This document shows positions 45,040 to 56,948 of a stretch of 64,000 nucleotides of DNA, one piece after another; position 1 is the stretch's first letter; each line of letters starts with the position of its first letter. The notes beneath the pieces are model-generated. The model worked only from the letters and a program-made list of their open reading frames with translations, did not search any database and was not told where the DNA came from. Origin of the DNA: Chinchilla lanigera. Lineage: Eukaryota > Chordata > Mammalia > Rodentia > Chinchillidae. Made by a program: the position numbers and the translations under genes. The DNA lies in NCBI RefSeq assembly GCF_000276665.1, contig NW_004955429.1, forward strand, positions 7,089,695 through 7,153,694. Direction: 5' to 3'.

Positions 45040-45112
45040 ACTAGGTGTTGCTTTTGCAGTGCTAACAACTGAACACAGGCCCTCAAGAATGCTAGGAACA
45101 TCTCCAACCCAA
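45040..45112 (-). mobile_element. ID SINE, very old
   Basis: TTTTGCAGTGCTAACAACTG and GGAACATCTCCAACCC reversed remnant. Confidence 0.5.
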
Positions 45113-45341
45113 AACTGACTTCTGACATGATCACATACTAAAAAAATCTAAATAATTGTCCCAAAAAACTACTAGAATTTATGTGACTTAAGTAAGGTTG
45201 CAATACCCAGGTCAATATACGAAAAACAATTCCATTTCCATATACTAAGAATAATTAAAATTGAATATTTATACTACTATTTATAAGAGCATCAAACAGC
45301 AAAATTCTTAAATAAAAACACCATCAAAAAAATATAGTACC

Positions 45342-45518
45342 AGTGTCCAGGCCTAGTGGTGCACACCTGTAATCCCAGCACTCAGGAAGCTGAGGCAGGA
45401 GGACTGCCAAAAATTCAATCTCAGCCTGGGCTACACAAAGAGTTCAAGGCCAGCCTGCAGTACATAGTGAGACCCTGTCTCAAAAAACCAAAATGAAAAA
45501 AAAAAGAAAAAAAAAAAA
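45342..45518 (+). mobile_element. B1 SINE nested in L1
   Basis: Full length with a long A-rich tail. Confidence 0.9.
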
Positions 45519-45699
45519 TGCATGCCATCAAGACCAAAGCAAAATACAAAACACTGTTCAGAAAGAACAATGATCCATATAAGCAGAGAGATTCACTATG
45601 ATAGTGGATAGAAGACTCAGTATGATTATGACATGAATGGTGTCAATTTGTAAACTGAGCTAGAGTAAAAGCAAGTGTAGCCATAATCCAATCAACCTT

Positions 45700-45903
45700 C
45701 CTTCTCCAGGTAGAGTGGATCAGTACTGGAGACTGAAAGCAAGGCCTTCACACTGAGCCACTTCCAACACTCCCCCTTTTTTCTTGAGACAGAGTCTCAC
45801 TAAACTGCTAAACTGTCCAGTTCAGCAGACTGGGCTTAAACTCGAGATCCTCCTGCCTCAGCCTCCCAGTGCTGTGATTACATGTGCCACCACATCTGGC
45901 TCC
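45700..45903 (-). mobile_element. B1-dID composite SINE
   Basis: Reversed ID half (CAGTACTGGAGACTGAAAGC) followed by reversed B1-like half (TTCTTGAGACAGAGTCTCAC). Confidence 0.75.
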
Positions 45904-46017
45904 AAAAGACCTACTTGGAAACAAGGAAAAACTAATATTTATGTGAAAATGTGAAGGACTTAGTATGCAAACAGTCCTGAAAAAGGAAAACTAAAAAGAC
46001 TGTAACTTGAAATTCTA

Positions 46018-46176
46018 ATCCTGGGTCACTTTATCACTGAGCCATATCCTTATGCCTTTTACTTTTTTGAGACAGGATCTCACTAAGCTGGGTAAACTAG
46101 CCTCAAACTTTTAATCCTCTTGCCTCAGCCTCCTGAGTAGCTGGGATTACAGACATGCAGCACCACCTCCATCTAC
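46018..46176 (-). mobile_element. B1-dID composite, shortened
   Basis: Reversed ID remnant (CACTTTATCACTGAGCCATA) then reversed B1-like half. Confidence 0.72.
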
Positions 46177-46199
46177 AAGATTTCTTATAATGTCCTGGG

Positions 46200-46358
46200 G
46201 GCCGGGCGTGGTGGCACATGCCTATAATCCCAGCACTTGGGAGGCTGAGGCAAGAGGATCGTTGCAAGTTCGAGACCAGCCCTACAAAGTGAGTTGAAGG
46301 CCAGCCTGAACTGCATAGCGAGACCCTGTCTCAAAAAGACAAAGGGGAAAAAAAAAAG
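46200..46358 (+). mobile_element. B1 SINE, close to consensus
   Basis: GGCCGGGCGTGGTGGCACAT start; among the least diverged B1 copies in the window. Confidence 0.93.
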
Positions 46359-46906
46359 GAGTAAGTAGTTAAAAGTGCATGACAATGATACAAAGCTAAC
46401 AAACTGATCAATGGAACAGAACAAAGATTCCTGAAAGAGCACCCACCTCTGTGGCCATATGTCTCACCAAAACAATCACATGAGGCAAGGAGAACTTTTA
46501 CAAACAGTATGGTACAAAAACAACTAACTGGACAGCGATAAAACAATGAGCTGTATCACAGACCTAAATATAAACTAGCAAAAACAAAAAATTTAGAATA
46601 AAGGAAATTACCTTCATGACTTCAGGGGTAGGCAAAAGTACCTTAACACACAGTAAAAAAAAACACTGATAAATTAGACTTCATCAGATTGGAATATATC
46701 TGTTCATCAAAGGGCACAATTAATAAATAGGTAAAAACACAGATTTGTGGAACATTAATTACAAAACATTTATATTATGAAGGACCAGTATCTAAAACAC
46801 ATGAAATCTTCTCAAGTGAAAACAGCAAAGAATAAAGCTAAAAATGTTAAGAATAAACTTCACAAGAGAACTCAAGAATGGTCCACATACAAAATAAAAC
46901 ATGCTA

Positions 46907-47060
46907 GCTGGGCATGGTAGCACACATCTGTAACCCCAGCACTCAGGAGGATGAGGCAGGAGGATCGTTGTAAGTTTGAGACCAGCATGGGCTACAAAGT
47001 GAGCTCAAGACTAGCCTGAACTGCTCAGTGAGACCCTGTCTCAAAAAGACAAAAAAAAAA
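46907..47060 (+). mobile_element. B1 SINE
   Basis: Full length; AAAACATGCT repeated on both sides as target duplication. Confidence 0.92.
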
Positions 47061-47780
47061 AAATTAAAACATGCTCAGCTTCACTAGGCCTGGGCTAGAT
47101 GAAGAAAGGTGACCAGATTTAGCCTTCTTGAGTGAAATAACAGAGACCAAAACAATGAATGAAGTCACAGCAGTGAGGAGACTGGAAAAGTCACAGAACA
47201 CACAATCCCTGGGTGACAAGAGACAAACAACATGAGCCACTCACATGCCCAGCTTACTGCCTTAAGAGTCTCCAGGCTGCAGGACAGGGAAGAGAAGGAA
47301 CCCAGGTAGAGCAGAGGAAATGGAGCAGGAGTCCAAGTTAGCTAAGGCACTAGCACTCACAAGGGAGACCCACACTGACAGAGCTAGGGGAAAGAGGAAT
47401 GCCAAGGTCCACACAGGCCCACCTAGGCCTTGCAGTAGGTGACAAATCAGCACTGCATGGCCAGGAAAGAGACCATCGTGAGAACAAGAGGTAGTAACAT
47501 GCAGAACTTACACAGGGAGTGAAGAGTCTGCTCCCAAACCTAGCACATCTCACCAGAGTACTAAGAAAGGAAAAGCTTCACAACAGGAAAAACTTAACCC
47601 TAAACACAGCTTGACTCCATCCAAAGAAAACACAAAAGCAAGAACCAAAGAAACAAACTCTTTCCCAGTAACTCAAACATGCCACAAAACAAAGGCCAGA
47701 GATATTTTAAGGCATACCAAAAGCAAAGAGAAAAAAGTTGGGCACAGTTGCACCAAAATTTATAAGACTTACACAGAAGA

Positions 47781-47935
47781 AAGCTGAGCACAGTAGCACA
47801 CGCCTATAATCCTAGCACTTTGGGAGACTGAGGCAAGAGGAGTACACTTCAAGCACAGCGTGGGCAACTCAGCTTGCTGAAAATGGTGCACAGTGTGATG
47901 GCCCTGTGTTCAAGCCCAGAGACCTCCCACAAAAA
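47781..47935 (+). mobile_element. B1-dID composite SINE, diverged
   Basis: GCTGAGCACAGTAGCACACG start, TGTGTTCAAGCCCAGAGACC end. Confidence 0.68.
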
Positions 47936-48069
47936 ACTTTTTCAGAAGCAGGAAATTTTACCTTGTAATGGGGAGAACTCAAATCAATCCTGAAGTAACA
48001 ATAGAAATTAGTAGTCATAGTACAACAATTACTATGACTAAATTTCATATGATCAGAAAGCTAGACAAA

Positions 48070-48266
48070 GCCGGTTACAGTAACACACACCTGTCAACTC
48101 AGCTACTCAGGGATTAGCCAGATGAGCCTCAAATTTGAAGCAAATGGAATGAAAACTGGGCAACTTGGTGAGACTGTTTCAAATAGAAAATTAACAGGGC
48201 TGCGGATACAGCTCAGTATTCTCCAAATTCATTCCCTAGTACTAGACAAAGAAAAAAAAAAAAACT
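48070..48266 (+). mobile_element. B1-dID composite SINE
   Basis: GCCGGTTACAGTAACACACA start, GGGCTGCGGATACAGCTCAG ID half, long A tail. Confidence 0.75.
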
Positions 48267-48757
48267 CAAAAAAACTATTTAATACTGACAGAAGAAATCA
48301 AAGTCTCTAAACAAGGCTGACACAGCATGCCCCTGGACTAAAGACTCCACAGGTCAAAGGTAGTTGATCCTCTCCAGAGTGATAACATTCAGGTTGAAAA
48401 GCATTCCAACCAAAATCCCAGCAAGCTTGCCTGATACACACTTATTTATGTATGAGGTTATTTTATAGTTTGTATGAGTGCACGCAAGTGTGCACATGTG
48501 TCCACATGCATATATTTGAAACAAAGCAATCATGGTTCCAACAATTACGAAAAAGAATAAAAGTGAGATGAGTTGGCCTACCTAATTTCAAAAGTTATAT
48601 AACTATAGCAATTAACACAGTGTAGTATTACCATAGGGACAGGCACAGATCAACACAATAGAATACTCAAAAATATGCATAAATAAGCCCAGATGACTAT
48701 AAACAATGGTTTCAGGCAATGGAGGAAAGACAGACTTTTCAAAATATGGCACTGAAG

Positions 48758-49101
48758 TCAGGTGTGATGGCACACACCTGTAATCCCTACATTTAGAGGA
48801 GGTTGAGGCAGGAGGTTTGCCAGGAGTTCGAGGCCAGCCTAAGCTACGTAGTGAGTTCCAGGCCAGCCTAAACTACATAGCAGCCAGGCCTGATGGCACA
48901 CACCTGTAATCCCAGCACTTGGGAGGCTGAGGCAGGAGGATCGTCTTGAGTTTGAGACCAGCCTAAACTACAAAGTGAGCTCAAGGCCAGCCTGAACTGC
49001 ACAGCAAGACCCTGCCTCAAAAAGACCAAAAAGTAAGTAAGTAAATAAATAAATAAATACATAAACTGCATAGCAAGACCTTGTCTCAAAAAAAAAAAGA
49101 C
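48758..49101 (+). mobile_element. B1 SINE interrupted by another B1
   Basis: The outer B1 is split into 48758-48880 and 49064-49101; AAACTACATAG / AAACTGCATAG at the junctions marks the target site. Confidence 0.88.
48881..49063 (+). mobile_element. B1 SINE nested in B1
   Basis: Full-length inner copy with (AAGT)/(AAAT) tail, same orientation as the outer copy. Confidence 0.9.
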
Positions 49102-49296
49102 ACTGGAACATAGGCCAAAAAAAAAAATCTAAATGGATCACAAATTCAAATGTAAAGGAGAAAACTATAAACAAATATTGCAGAAAAATCTTCAGGGTCT
49201 AGCATTAGGCAAAAAGTTATTAGATTTGACACCAGAAGTAAGACCCCATAAGGGAAAAAGTATAAACTGGACTTCATCAAAATTAACAGATTTGGG

Positions 49297-49372
49297 GTAG
49301 AAATGAAGGTTGGTGGTGCAGCACTTTGCCTAGCATATATGAGGCCCAGGCATCAATCTCTAGCACAGAGGA
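49297..49372 (+). mobile_element. ID SINE, old
   Basis: GGTGGTGCAGCACTTTGCCT body, CATCAATCTCTAGCAC end. Confidence 0.68.
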
Positions 49373-49795
49373 AGGAAAACAAAATCACAAGGCATACAAA
49401 GAGCCAGAGCATTCAATATAAATGAACACATAAATGGAAAAATGTTTTAATGGCAGCTCTCCGAGACAAAGAATGTTAAAGAACCATTATAAAGATGCTC
49501 AGAGAACTTCAAGATGTAGAGAAAGTCAAGAAAACAATGAATAAACACAGTGGAAACATCAATAAAGAAACAAAAACCAAAAAGAAACTGAAAAGAAATT
49601 CCAAATCTGTAAAGTACAAAACGTGAGTGAAAAATTCCCTAGAAGGAGTCACAGATTTGAGCTGAGAAAATAATCAGCAAACATAAAAATGGAAATTACC
49701 CAGTATGAAGAAAAGAAAAAAACTGAAGAAAACAGAGCACAGCCCAAGGGATTGTGGAACCAAACAGACTAACGTCTAGATAGAATCCCATCCAG

Positions 49796-49889
49796 CGGCT
49801 GGGGATTTAGCTCAGCGGCACAGCCCCTGCCTGGCAAGCGCGAGGTCATGAGTTCGATTCCCCGTACCAGAAACAAAACAAAACAAAAG
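49796..49889 (+). mobile_element. ID SINE, young
   Basis: Full length with a 14-bp target duplication AGAATCCCATCCAG at 49782-49795 and 49890-49903. Confidence 0.96.
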
Positions 49890-49934
49890 AGAATCCCATC
49901 CAGAAGAGAGAAGGGATAGCAAGGATGTGGAAGA

Positions 49935-50093
49935 GTCAGGAGTCCCAGCAACTCAAGAGGCTGAGTCAGGCCAGCCTTCCAACACAGTGAGATCACGTGT
50001 CAAAATAAAAAAGGGCAGAGGAAGTACTTCAGTAGTATGGCATTTGCCTAGAATGCACAGGGCCATGAGTTCAAACTCTAGCACTGAAAATAC
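49935..50093 (+). mobile_element. B1-dID composite, diverged
   Basis: GAGTCCCAGCAACTCAAGAG, linker, then AGTATGGCATTTGCCTAGAA. Confidence 0.7.
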
Positions 50094-50354
50094 ACAAACA
50101 GATCTCAGTAAGAGGCAGTGCACAGGGTGAGAGGAGCAGCTGAGATATGTTGTGCATCCACAGAAGGCAGCACAGAGTTGACACCAGGCTCACAAAATAC
50201 CACATGCAAGGCTTTCACCCTAGCCATTCTCTATTAAGAAATAACACGCATACAACAGATGGTTACAGAGTGAAAAATTAAGCAATTCAATCCCTGACGC
50301 AGAAATTAGACCTGGAGTGATGATTCATTCAAAGTCAGAAAATGACAGAACAGG

Positions 50355-50446
50355 GTGCTGGGGATTTAGCTCAGCGGCACAGCACCTGTCTGGCAAGTGC
50401 AAGGTTGTGAGTTCAATTCCTGGTACTAGGAAAAAAAAAAAAAAAA
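50355..50446 (+). mobile_element. ID SINE
   Basis: Full length. AGAAAATGACAGAA / AGAAAATGCCAGAA flank it. Confidence 0.93.
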
Positions 50447-50602
50447 GAAAATGCCAGAATACGGGCTATTACTCCGTCTTCTATTTCCCAGACCAATCTC
50501 ATTAAAATGTGCAATTTTTTGCCTCATATCTAAATAGGTACACCTGTTTGGACTTTGTATCAACAAATACTTGATATTAATCTCTATTATGTAAAGTCCC
50601 CC

Positions 50603-50726
50603 AGACGGAGAGCAGTGGTACACGCCTGTAATCCCAGCATTTGGGAGGCTGAAGCAGGTGGGTCACCATGAGTTCAAGGCCAACCTGGACCTCACAGTGA
50701 GACCCTGTCTCAAAAAAAAAAAAAAA
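50603..50726 (+). mobile_element. B1 SINE, second half shortened
   Basis: GACGGAGAGCAGTGGTACAC start, A-run tail. Confidence 0.85.
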
Positions 50727-50763
50727 GAGCATGGTAACAGTTCATCTCATCTCCTACTGATGG

Positions 50764-50857
50764 ATTTTTGGGGGGGGCGGGGCGGGTACTAGGAAGTAAA
50801 CTCAGGACCTTGCACTTGCCAGGCAGGCACTTTGGTCCCTGAGCTATGTCCCCGGCC
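50764..50857 (-). mobile_element. ID SINE with G-rich tail remnant
   Basis: Reverse-oriented ID whose tail side reads TTTTTGGGGGGGGCGGGGCG; CTACTGATG flanks both sides. Confidence 0.87.
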
Positions 50858-50899
50858 CTCTACTGATGAATTTGAAGAGATAAAACTAATCATATGATA

Positions 50900-51064
50900 G
50901 GCTGCATGTTGTGATGCATGCCTATAATCCCGGCACTAGGCAGGCTGAGGCAGGAGGATTACAGCAAGTTTCAGCAAGTTTGAGGCCAGTCTGGTCTACA
51001 AAGTGAGTTCAAGGTCAGCCTGAAATGCACAGCAAAACCCTGTCTCAAAGAGACAAAAAAAAAT
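50900..51064 (+). mobile_element. B1 SINE with small internal duplication
   Basis: CAGCAAGTTT occurs twice in a row in the middle, a private 10-bp duplication. Confidence 0.88.
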
Positions 51065-51300
51065 ATCACATGATGATCATAACGAAAGACATGATCAAGT
51101 CCAGAGAAGGCACTAGTAAACAGCTAGTGAAGCTAAACTAAAGAAAGATATGCAAAACATGAACGCCAAACAGGAAAAAAATGAGAGTTCATAAGAAAGT
51201 TCCAAACAAAAATCTTAGAGAAGCTTCAAACCAATGTGAACATAGTGTTAGACCTAGAGGATGGGGCTGGAGTCAGTGATCAATTAATGTGAGATATCTT

Positions 51301-51398
51301 GGGGCTGGGGATTTAGCTCAGCGGCAAAGCACTTGCCTGGCAAGCGCAAGGTCATGAGTTCAATTCCTGGTACCGGAAGAAAAGACAAAAAAAAAAAA
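51301..51398 (+). mobile_element. ID SINE, young
   Basis: Full length with a perfect 15-bp target duplication AATGTGAGATATCTT at 51286-51300 and 51399-51413. Confidence 0.97.
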
Positions 51399-51428
51399 AA
51401 TGTGAGATATCTTAAAAACAAGGGAAAT

Positions 51429-51601
51429 GCTGGGTGTGGTGGTGCATGCCTGTAATCCCAGCACTGGGGAGGCTGAGGCAGGAAGATCATTGAGAGTTCG
51501 AGACCAGCCTGGGCTACAAAGTGAGCTCAAGGCCAGCCTGAACTGTATGGTGAGACCCTGTCTCAAATAGACAAAAAAGAAAAAAAGGAAAAAAAAAACA
51601 A
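51429..51601 (+). mobile_element. B1 SINE
   Basis: Near consensus, long mixed A/G tail. Confidence 0.92.
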
Positions 51602-52026
51602 ACAAGGGGAGGTAAAAATGGATCCAATATCTCCTAGATGATTCAGAAAGGACTAATATAAAAGTAACTGGAATTAGTGAAAAATCAGAAGACAGCACAA
51701 AGGACATAAAAACTTGTTTACACAATAGAAAACTTTCCAGACATGGAAAAATAATTTAACATACAGATAAGGGAAGCATATAAAACCCCTGAATGCCCAC
51801 GATCAGAAAAATAAAAACCACTCCATGGCACATAATAATTACAATACCAGAAATACAACACAACGGAATTTTAAAGGCTGCTAGAGAAAAGCAACAATCA
51901 CCTATTAAGGAAAATCTATTAGAATTACAACAGATTTCTCAACACAAAATTTAAGGCCAAGACAAGAATGGAATGAGGGGTTTCAAACTCTTAAAGACAA
52001 CTTCCAACTCAAGGTTATATCCTACA

Positions 52027-52127
52027 GGGGCCGGGGATGTAGCTCAGTGGCACAAGTGCCTGCCTGGCAAGTACAAGGTCCTGAGTTCAATTCCCAGTAC
52101 CAAAAAAAAAAAAAAAAAAAAAAAAAA
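52027..52127 (+). mobile_element. ID SINE
   Basis: Full length with a 25-A tail; target repeat GGTTATATCCTACA / GATTATATCCTACA at 52013-52026 and 52128-52141. Confidence 0.95.
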
Positions 52128-52494
52128 GATTATATCCTACATCCTACACAATTATCTTAAAACTGATGGAAAAGTAAAATACTTCCATGATTTAAAAAAA
52201 CTAAAGAAATTTATGATGACCAAAAAACACTCCAAAAAAATTCTCAATGATATCCTAGAAAGAAACAATGAAACTCACAATACTAAAAAGGTCAATAAAA
52301 TGAATACATCACATAGGGTTGGCAATTCAGTAGAAGGGGGGGAAAAAAGTGAAACAGCAACAGGAAGTTAATAAAATGACAGGAATAACTTAATATGTAT
52401 CAATCATAACTATCAATGTAAATGGACTCTACCTGTCAATCAAAAAGAGACTCGGATTACCAGAACAGATCAGGGAACAAAATCAAACCATAGG

Positions 52495-52633
52495 GCTGGG
52501 CATGGTGGCTTGCCTACACTCCCAGCACTCGGGAGGCTGAGGCAGGAGGATCATTGCAAGTTTGAGACCAGCCTGGGCTACAAAGTGAGACCCTGTCTCA
52601 AAAAGACAAAAAAAAAACAAAAATTAAATTTTA
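52495..52633 (+). mobile_element. B1 SINE lacking the second (duplicated) block
   Basis: Goes directly from GGGCTACAAAGTGAG to ACCCTGTCTC, so the block around GGCCAGCCTGAACTG is missing. AAAATCAAACCATA flanks both ends. Confidence 0.92.
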
Positions 52634-52766
52634 AAATCAAACCATATATTGTATACAAGAAATTCATGTAACACAAAAACATTCATAGACTAAAAAAAAA
52701 TCAAAGGATGGAAAACATTCCATACAATGGGAACTGAGAAAACAACCAGTAGTAGGTACCCTATTT

Positions 52767-52847
52767 TTCTTTTGGTATCAGGATTTGAACTCAAGACCTT
52801 GTGCTTGCCAGGCAGGCACTTATGCCACTGAGCATATCCCCAGCCCA
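52767..52847 (-). mobile_element. ID SINE
   Basis: Reverse-oriented, near full length; CCTATTTTT on both sides. Confidence 0.88.
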
Positions 52848-52880
52848 GCTATCCTATTTTTTTCCCCCTCTGTAACTTTG

Positions 52881-52905
52881 CATGTGTGTGTGTGTGTGTG
52901 TGTGT
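52881..52905. repeat. (TG)n microsatellite
   Basis: About eleven TG units followed by TACACACATA. Confidence 0.93.
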
Positions 52906-53876
52906 ACACACATATATTTTTTTTTTGCTACCCTATTTTAGACAATTGATTTCAAACCAAAGTTGATGAAAAGAGGCAAAAAGAAAGACATTACATAATG
53001 GTTAACAGACCTATTCAGGGAGCCACAATAACATATACAAACATACATGCACCAAATCAATGTACACCCAACTTCATAAAGCGAACTCTAGTGGACACAA
53101 AAGAACAAATATGTATGTGCTGCTAAAACGAGCACATAAAAGAACAAATACCATCCATACAATTATAGTGGGGGATCCTCAGCACCCCACTATCACAAAT
53201 ACATTAAACAAAAAGAAAAATCAACAAAGAAGTATTAGAGTTGAACCAAACCTTTGAACAAATGGACTTAACAGATATACAGTGTTCCACCCAACAACAG
53301 AATACACATTCTTTTCAGCTGCACATAGTACTTTCTTAAAAGTAGACCACATACTAGTGAATAAAGCATGCCTAAGAAAATGTAAAAGAATCAAAATTTT
53401 ACCATGCATACTATCAGATAACAGAGCAATGAAACTAGAAATCAATAACAAAAGAAACCACAGAAACTATGCAAAAAATGGAAATTAACAACACATTCTT
53501 ACATAATCAATGTGTCCAAGGAAACTGAGAAAGAAATAAGACAGTTCCTAGAATTAGATGATAATGCCAGTACAACATATCAGAACTTATGGGACACAAT
53601 GAAAGCAGTCCTGTGCAGAAAGTTTATAGCAGTAAATACTCATATCAGAAAAACATAATGAACCCAAATACATAACCTAATGACGCATCTCAAAGCCCTC
53701 AAAAAACACTTAAATGGTACTTACTGGTCAGAAAAAGAATTTATTTAAAGATGTAAAACTACAATACTTTATTAAAAAAAAAAATTCCAAACCCAGAGTA
53801 TGTACAAGAAAGGAAGTTATATAAAGATCAAAGCAGAAGTTAATGAAATGGAGACAAAAATCAAAAACATACATAT

Positions 53877-54233
53877 ACACACACAGAGATATTCCTTTTT
53901 AACAACTGGATTTATGACCCACCTTTTCTTTGTACAGTTCTGTACAACTTGTTTAGAGAGCCTCAATGTTTTATTTTTTGTAGAGTACACCTTGTTTATA
54001 CAGTACTGTAATTTTTGCTGATTGTACTGTACAGTATTATAGTTTTATGTTCTATTATACATTATAGACTGCATGTAAAGAGTTATGCAAATAAAAGCAA
54101 AGTCATCAAGTTTAAGTTTCCTTTGAGACTTTCTTTATTCCGAATATTGTAATGTACATGCTATACACAATCCTTCATTTAGCGACCAATTCATTTAACA
54201 ACCTAGTCTAGTTGCAGAAGCAAAGAATCAAGC
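53877..54233. other. Unrecognised AT-rich island inside the old L1
   Basis: Interrupts the L1 between its endonuclease and reverse-transcriptase parts and is not L1-like. It has repeated CTGTAC/GTACAG words (TTGTACTGTACAGTATTATA) and TTCATTTAGCGACCAATTCA, reminiscent of old pogo-class DNA transposons, but I cannot assign it. Confidence 0.5.
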
Positions 54234-54234
54234 A

Positions 54235-54391
54235 AGCTGGATGTGATGCTGCACAGCTGTAATCCCAGCACTCATGAGACTGACACAGGAAGATCACCAG
54301 TGAGTTCAAGGCCCACCTGGGCTACATAATGAGTTCAAAAGCAGCCTGAACTACATAGTGAGACCCTATCTCAAAAATAAATAAATCAATG
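54235..54391 (+). mobile_element. B1 SINE
   Basis: Full length, AAAT-type tail; abuts the unrecognised island. Confidence 0.88.
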
Positions 54392-54812
54392 AGCTAGTAC
54401 TTTTAAAGACTAAAACAAACCCTTAGCCAATCTTACCCAAAAAAGGAAAGAATATACAAATTAATGCAATTAGAAATGAAAAACGTGACATCACAATAGA
54501 CCCTGCCGAAATCCACAAAATTATTAGCAACTACTTCATGAACATATGCCAAACAACTGGACAACTCAGAAGAAATGGAGATTCCTAGATACATATAAAT
54601 TGCCAGAACTGAACGAAGACTTAAAAATCTTGAACAATCAAGTAACAGGCAATGAAATTGAAGCAGCAATTAAAAAAAAACCTACTAAGAAAACCCCAAG
54701 AGCCGATGGATTCACAGCAGAATTACACATAAACTTGAGGGAAAATCTAACACCAATACTCAAACTCTTTCAGGAAATTGAGAGAAAAGGAGTACTTCAA
54801 AAATCATTCTTT

Positions 54813-54914
54813 GGGGCTGGGGATTTAGCTCAGCGCCACAGCGCCTGCCCAGCAAGCGCAAGGTCGTGAGTTCAATCCCCGGTACCAGAAAACTAAACAA
54901 AACAAAACAAAACA
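54813..54914 (+). mobile_element. ID SINE, young
   Basis: Full length with (CAAAA)n tail; target repeat AAAAATCATTCT at 54799-54810 and 54915-54926. Confidence 0.95.
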
Positions 54915-55011
54915 AAAAATCATTCTCAGAAGCCAACACCACCCTGATCCCAAAACCAGACAAAGATCCAACCAAAAAAAGGAACCACCGGCAAATTTCT
55001 CCGAAGAACAA

Positions 55012-55171
55012 GCTAGGGGTGGTGGTGCATGCCTGTAATCCCACCACTCGGGAGGTTGAGGCAGGGGAATCAACGTGAGTTCGAGGCCAGCCTGGGCTAC
55101 ATAGTGAGTTCAGGCCAACCTGAACTATACAACAAGACCCTGTCTCAAGAAAAAAAAAAAAAAAAAAAAAG
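55012..55171 (+). mobile_element. B1 SINE
   Basis: Full length with 21-A tail. Confidence 0.9.
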
Positions 55172-55192
55172 TCCTTAACAAGATCCTGGCAA

Positions 55193-55288
55193 GCTGGGGA
55201 TATAGTTCAGTGGCATAAGCACCTGCCTGCCAAGTACAAGGTCCTGAGTCCGATTCCCGGTACCAAAAAAAAAAAAAAAAACAACAAC
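55193..55288 (+). mobile_element. ID SINE
   Basis: GCTGGGGATATAGTTCAGTG start. A perfect 16-bp target duplication AACAAGATCCTGGCAA lies at 55177-55192 and 55289-55304. Confidence 0.95.
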
Positions 55289-55859
55289 AACAAGATCCTG
55301 GCAAATTGTGACAAATCATCAACAAAATCATACACCATGACCATGTACATGTAGACTTAATCCGAAGGACTCAAGGACAGTTCAATGCACACAAATCAAT
55401 AATATAATTCACCACATACACAGAAGCAAGGACAAAAATTGTGATCATCTAAATAGATGCAGAAAAGGCCTCTGTCAAAACCAACATCCATTCATGATAA
55501 AAACCCTGAAGAAAATAGATATAGATGGTTTTTATCTCAACATGAGAAAAGCCACTTATGACCAATCTACTGCAACATCATATTAAATGGAGAAAAGCTG
55601 AAAGCCCTCCCTCTAAAATCAGGAACAAGACAAGGATGTCCACTATCACCATTCCTATTCAACACAGTCCTCAAAAACATTAGCTGGAGCAATTAGGCAA
55701 GAGAAAAAAATAGAAGACATGTGGATAGGAATGAGGTCAAAATATCATCATTTGCAGCCAACACAATCCTTGATTGTCAAGACCCATAAAACTCCACCAA
55801 AAGACTCCTAGAATCGATAGCCAAACTCAGCAGTGTAGTACGATACAAAATAAACACAC

Positions 55860-55930
55860 AGGCTGGGGAGATAGCTCAGTGGCACTAGTCAAATTCAAGG
55901 TCCTGAGTTCAATTCCCGGTACCAAAAAAA
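55860..55930 (+). mobile_element. ID SINE, internally shortened
   Basis: Missing about ten bases between GGCACTAG and AAGGTCCTGAG. Confidence 0.88.
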
Positions 55931-56154
55931 ATAAATACACAAAAGTCAACAGCATTCGTATACGCTAATAATGAACTCATCAGAAAAACAATTAGCACCA
56001 AATTCACAATTAGTATCAAAGAAATTGAACATTTAGGTATTAACCTAACTAAGGAAGGGAAAGATTCTATAATGAAAATGACATCAAACTGAAAAAGGAA
56101 ATCAGAGAATGGAAAAATATCCCCTGTTCCTGGACAGGCAGAACCAACATAATT

Positions 56155-56269
56155 GGGGCTGGGGATTTAGCTCAGCGGCACAGCACCTGCCTGGTAAGTG
56201 CAAGGTCGAGAGTTCAATTCCTGGTACCAGAAAAAAAGCAAAAAAATTTTTTAAAAATTAAATTAAAAA
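56155..56269 (+). mobile_element. ID SINE, young
   Basis: Full length with a 14-bp target duplication AGAACCAACATAAT at 56140-56153 and 56270-56283. Confidence 0.96.
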
Positions 56270-56315
56270 AGAACCAACATAATCAAAATGGCTACACTTT
56301 CAAAACTGACATGCA

Positions 56316-56399
56316 GGGGCTGGGGATTTAGCTCAGCGGCACAGCGCATGCCTGGCAAGCGCGAGGTTGTCAGTTCGATTCCCAGTACCGGAAAAAAAA
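56316..56399 (+). mobile_element. ID SINE, young
   Basis: Full length; CAAAACTGACATGCAG / CAAAACTGACATACAG flank it. Only ~45 bp of L1 separates it from the preceding ID. Confidence 0.95.
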
Positions 56400-56948
56400 C
56401 AAAACTGACATACAGATTTGACACAATCCCAATCAACATACCAATGTTTTTTCTCACGTAGTTAGGGAAAATAACCCTAAAACTTACATGGAATCAGAAG
56501 AGACCCAGAATAGCAAAAGCAATCCTGGGTCACAAAAGCCTAAAGCAGATGGCATCACAAGCCAAGCTATAGTGATTAAAACAGCACGGTAATAGCATAA
56601 AACCAGGCATGTGGATCAATGGAACGAAACAGAAGAGAAACCATCCAGGCACATACAACTATTTGGTCTTTGACAAAAGAGGCAAAGTATACACTGGAGG
56701 AAAGATAGCCTGCTTGGTAAACTGGAATATCTACATGCAGTAGATTGAGTCTAGACCAATATATCTCACCATATACTAAATTAAAATCAAAGATCTAAAT
56801 GTTACAAGAGAAACAATCTGCTTGAAAATAAAATAAGTTCAACTCTTGAAGGTATAGATATAGGCATGGACTTTCTGAACAGAACCCCAGTGGCACAAGA
56901 AATAATACTGAGATCAACAAATGGGATCATATCAAATTAAAAAGCTTC

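Larger units (their letters stand above)
45120..46906 (+). mobile_element. Old L1 ORF2 fragments, split by SINEs
   Basis: Pieces at 45120-45341, 45519-45699, 45904-46017 and 46359-46906 contain L1 ORF2 words such as AAAACAATTCCATTTCCATA, AACAAACTGATCAATGGAAC and TAGACTTCATCAGATTGGAA in the right order. All frames are broken. Confidence 0.7.
48410..49296 (+). mobile_element. Old L1 ORF2 fragments
   Basis: 48410-48757 (with CTATAGCAATTAACACAGTG) and 49102-49296 (with CTGGACTTCATCAAAATTAA) are collinear L1 ORF2 pieces on both sides of a nested B1 pair. Confidence 0.7.

Noticed and set aside
54546..54869. ORF of 107 residues resembling L1 ORF2
   Set aside because: Decayed L1 piece whose frame runs into an ID insertion; not a gene.
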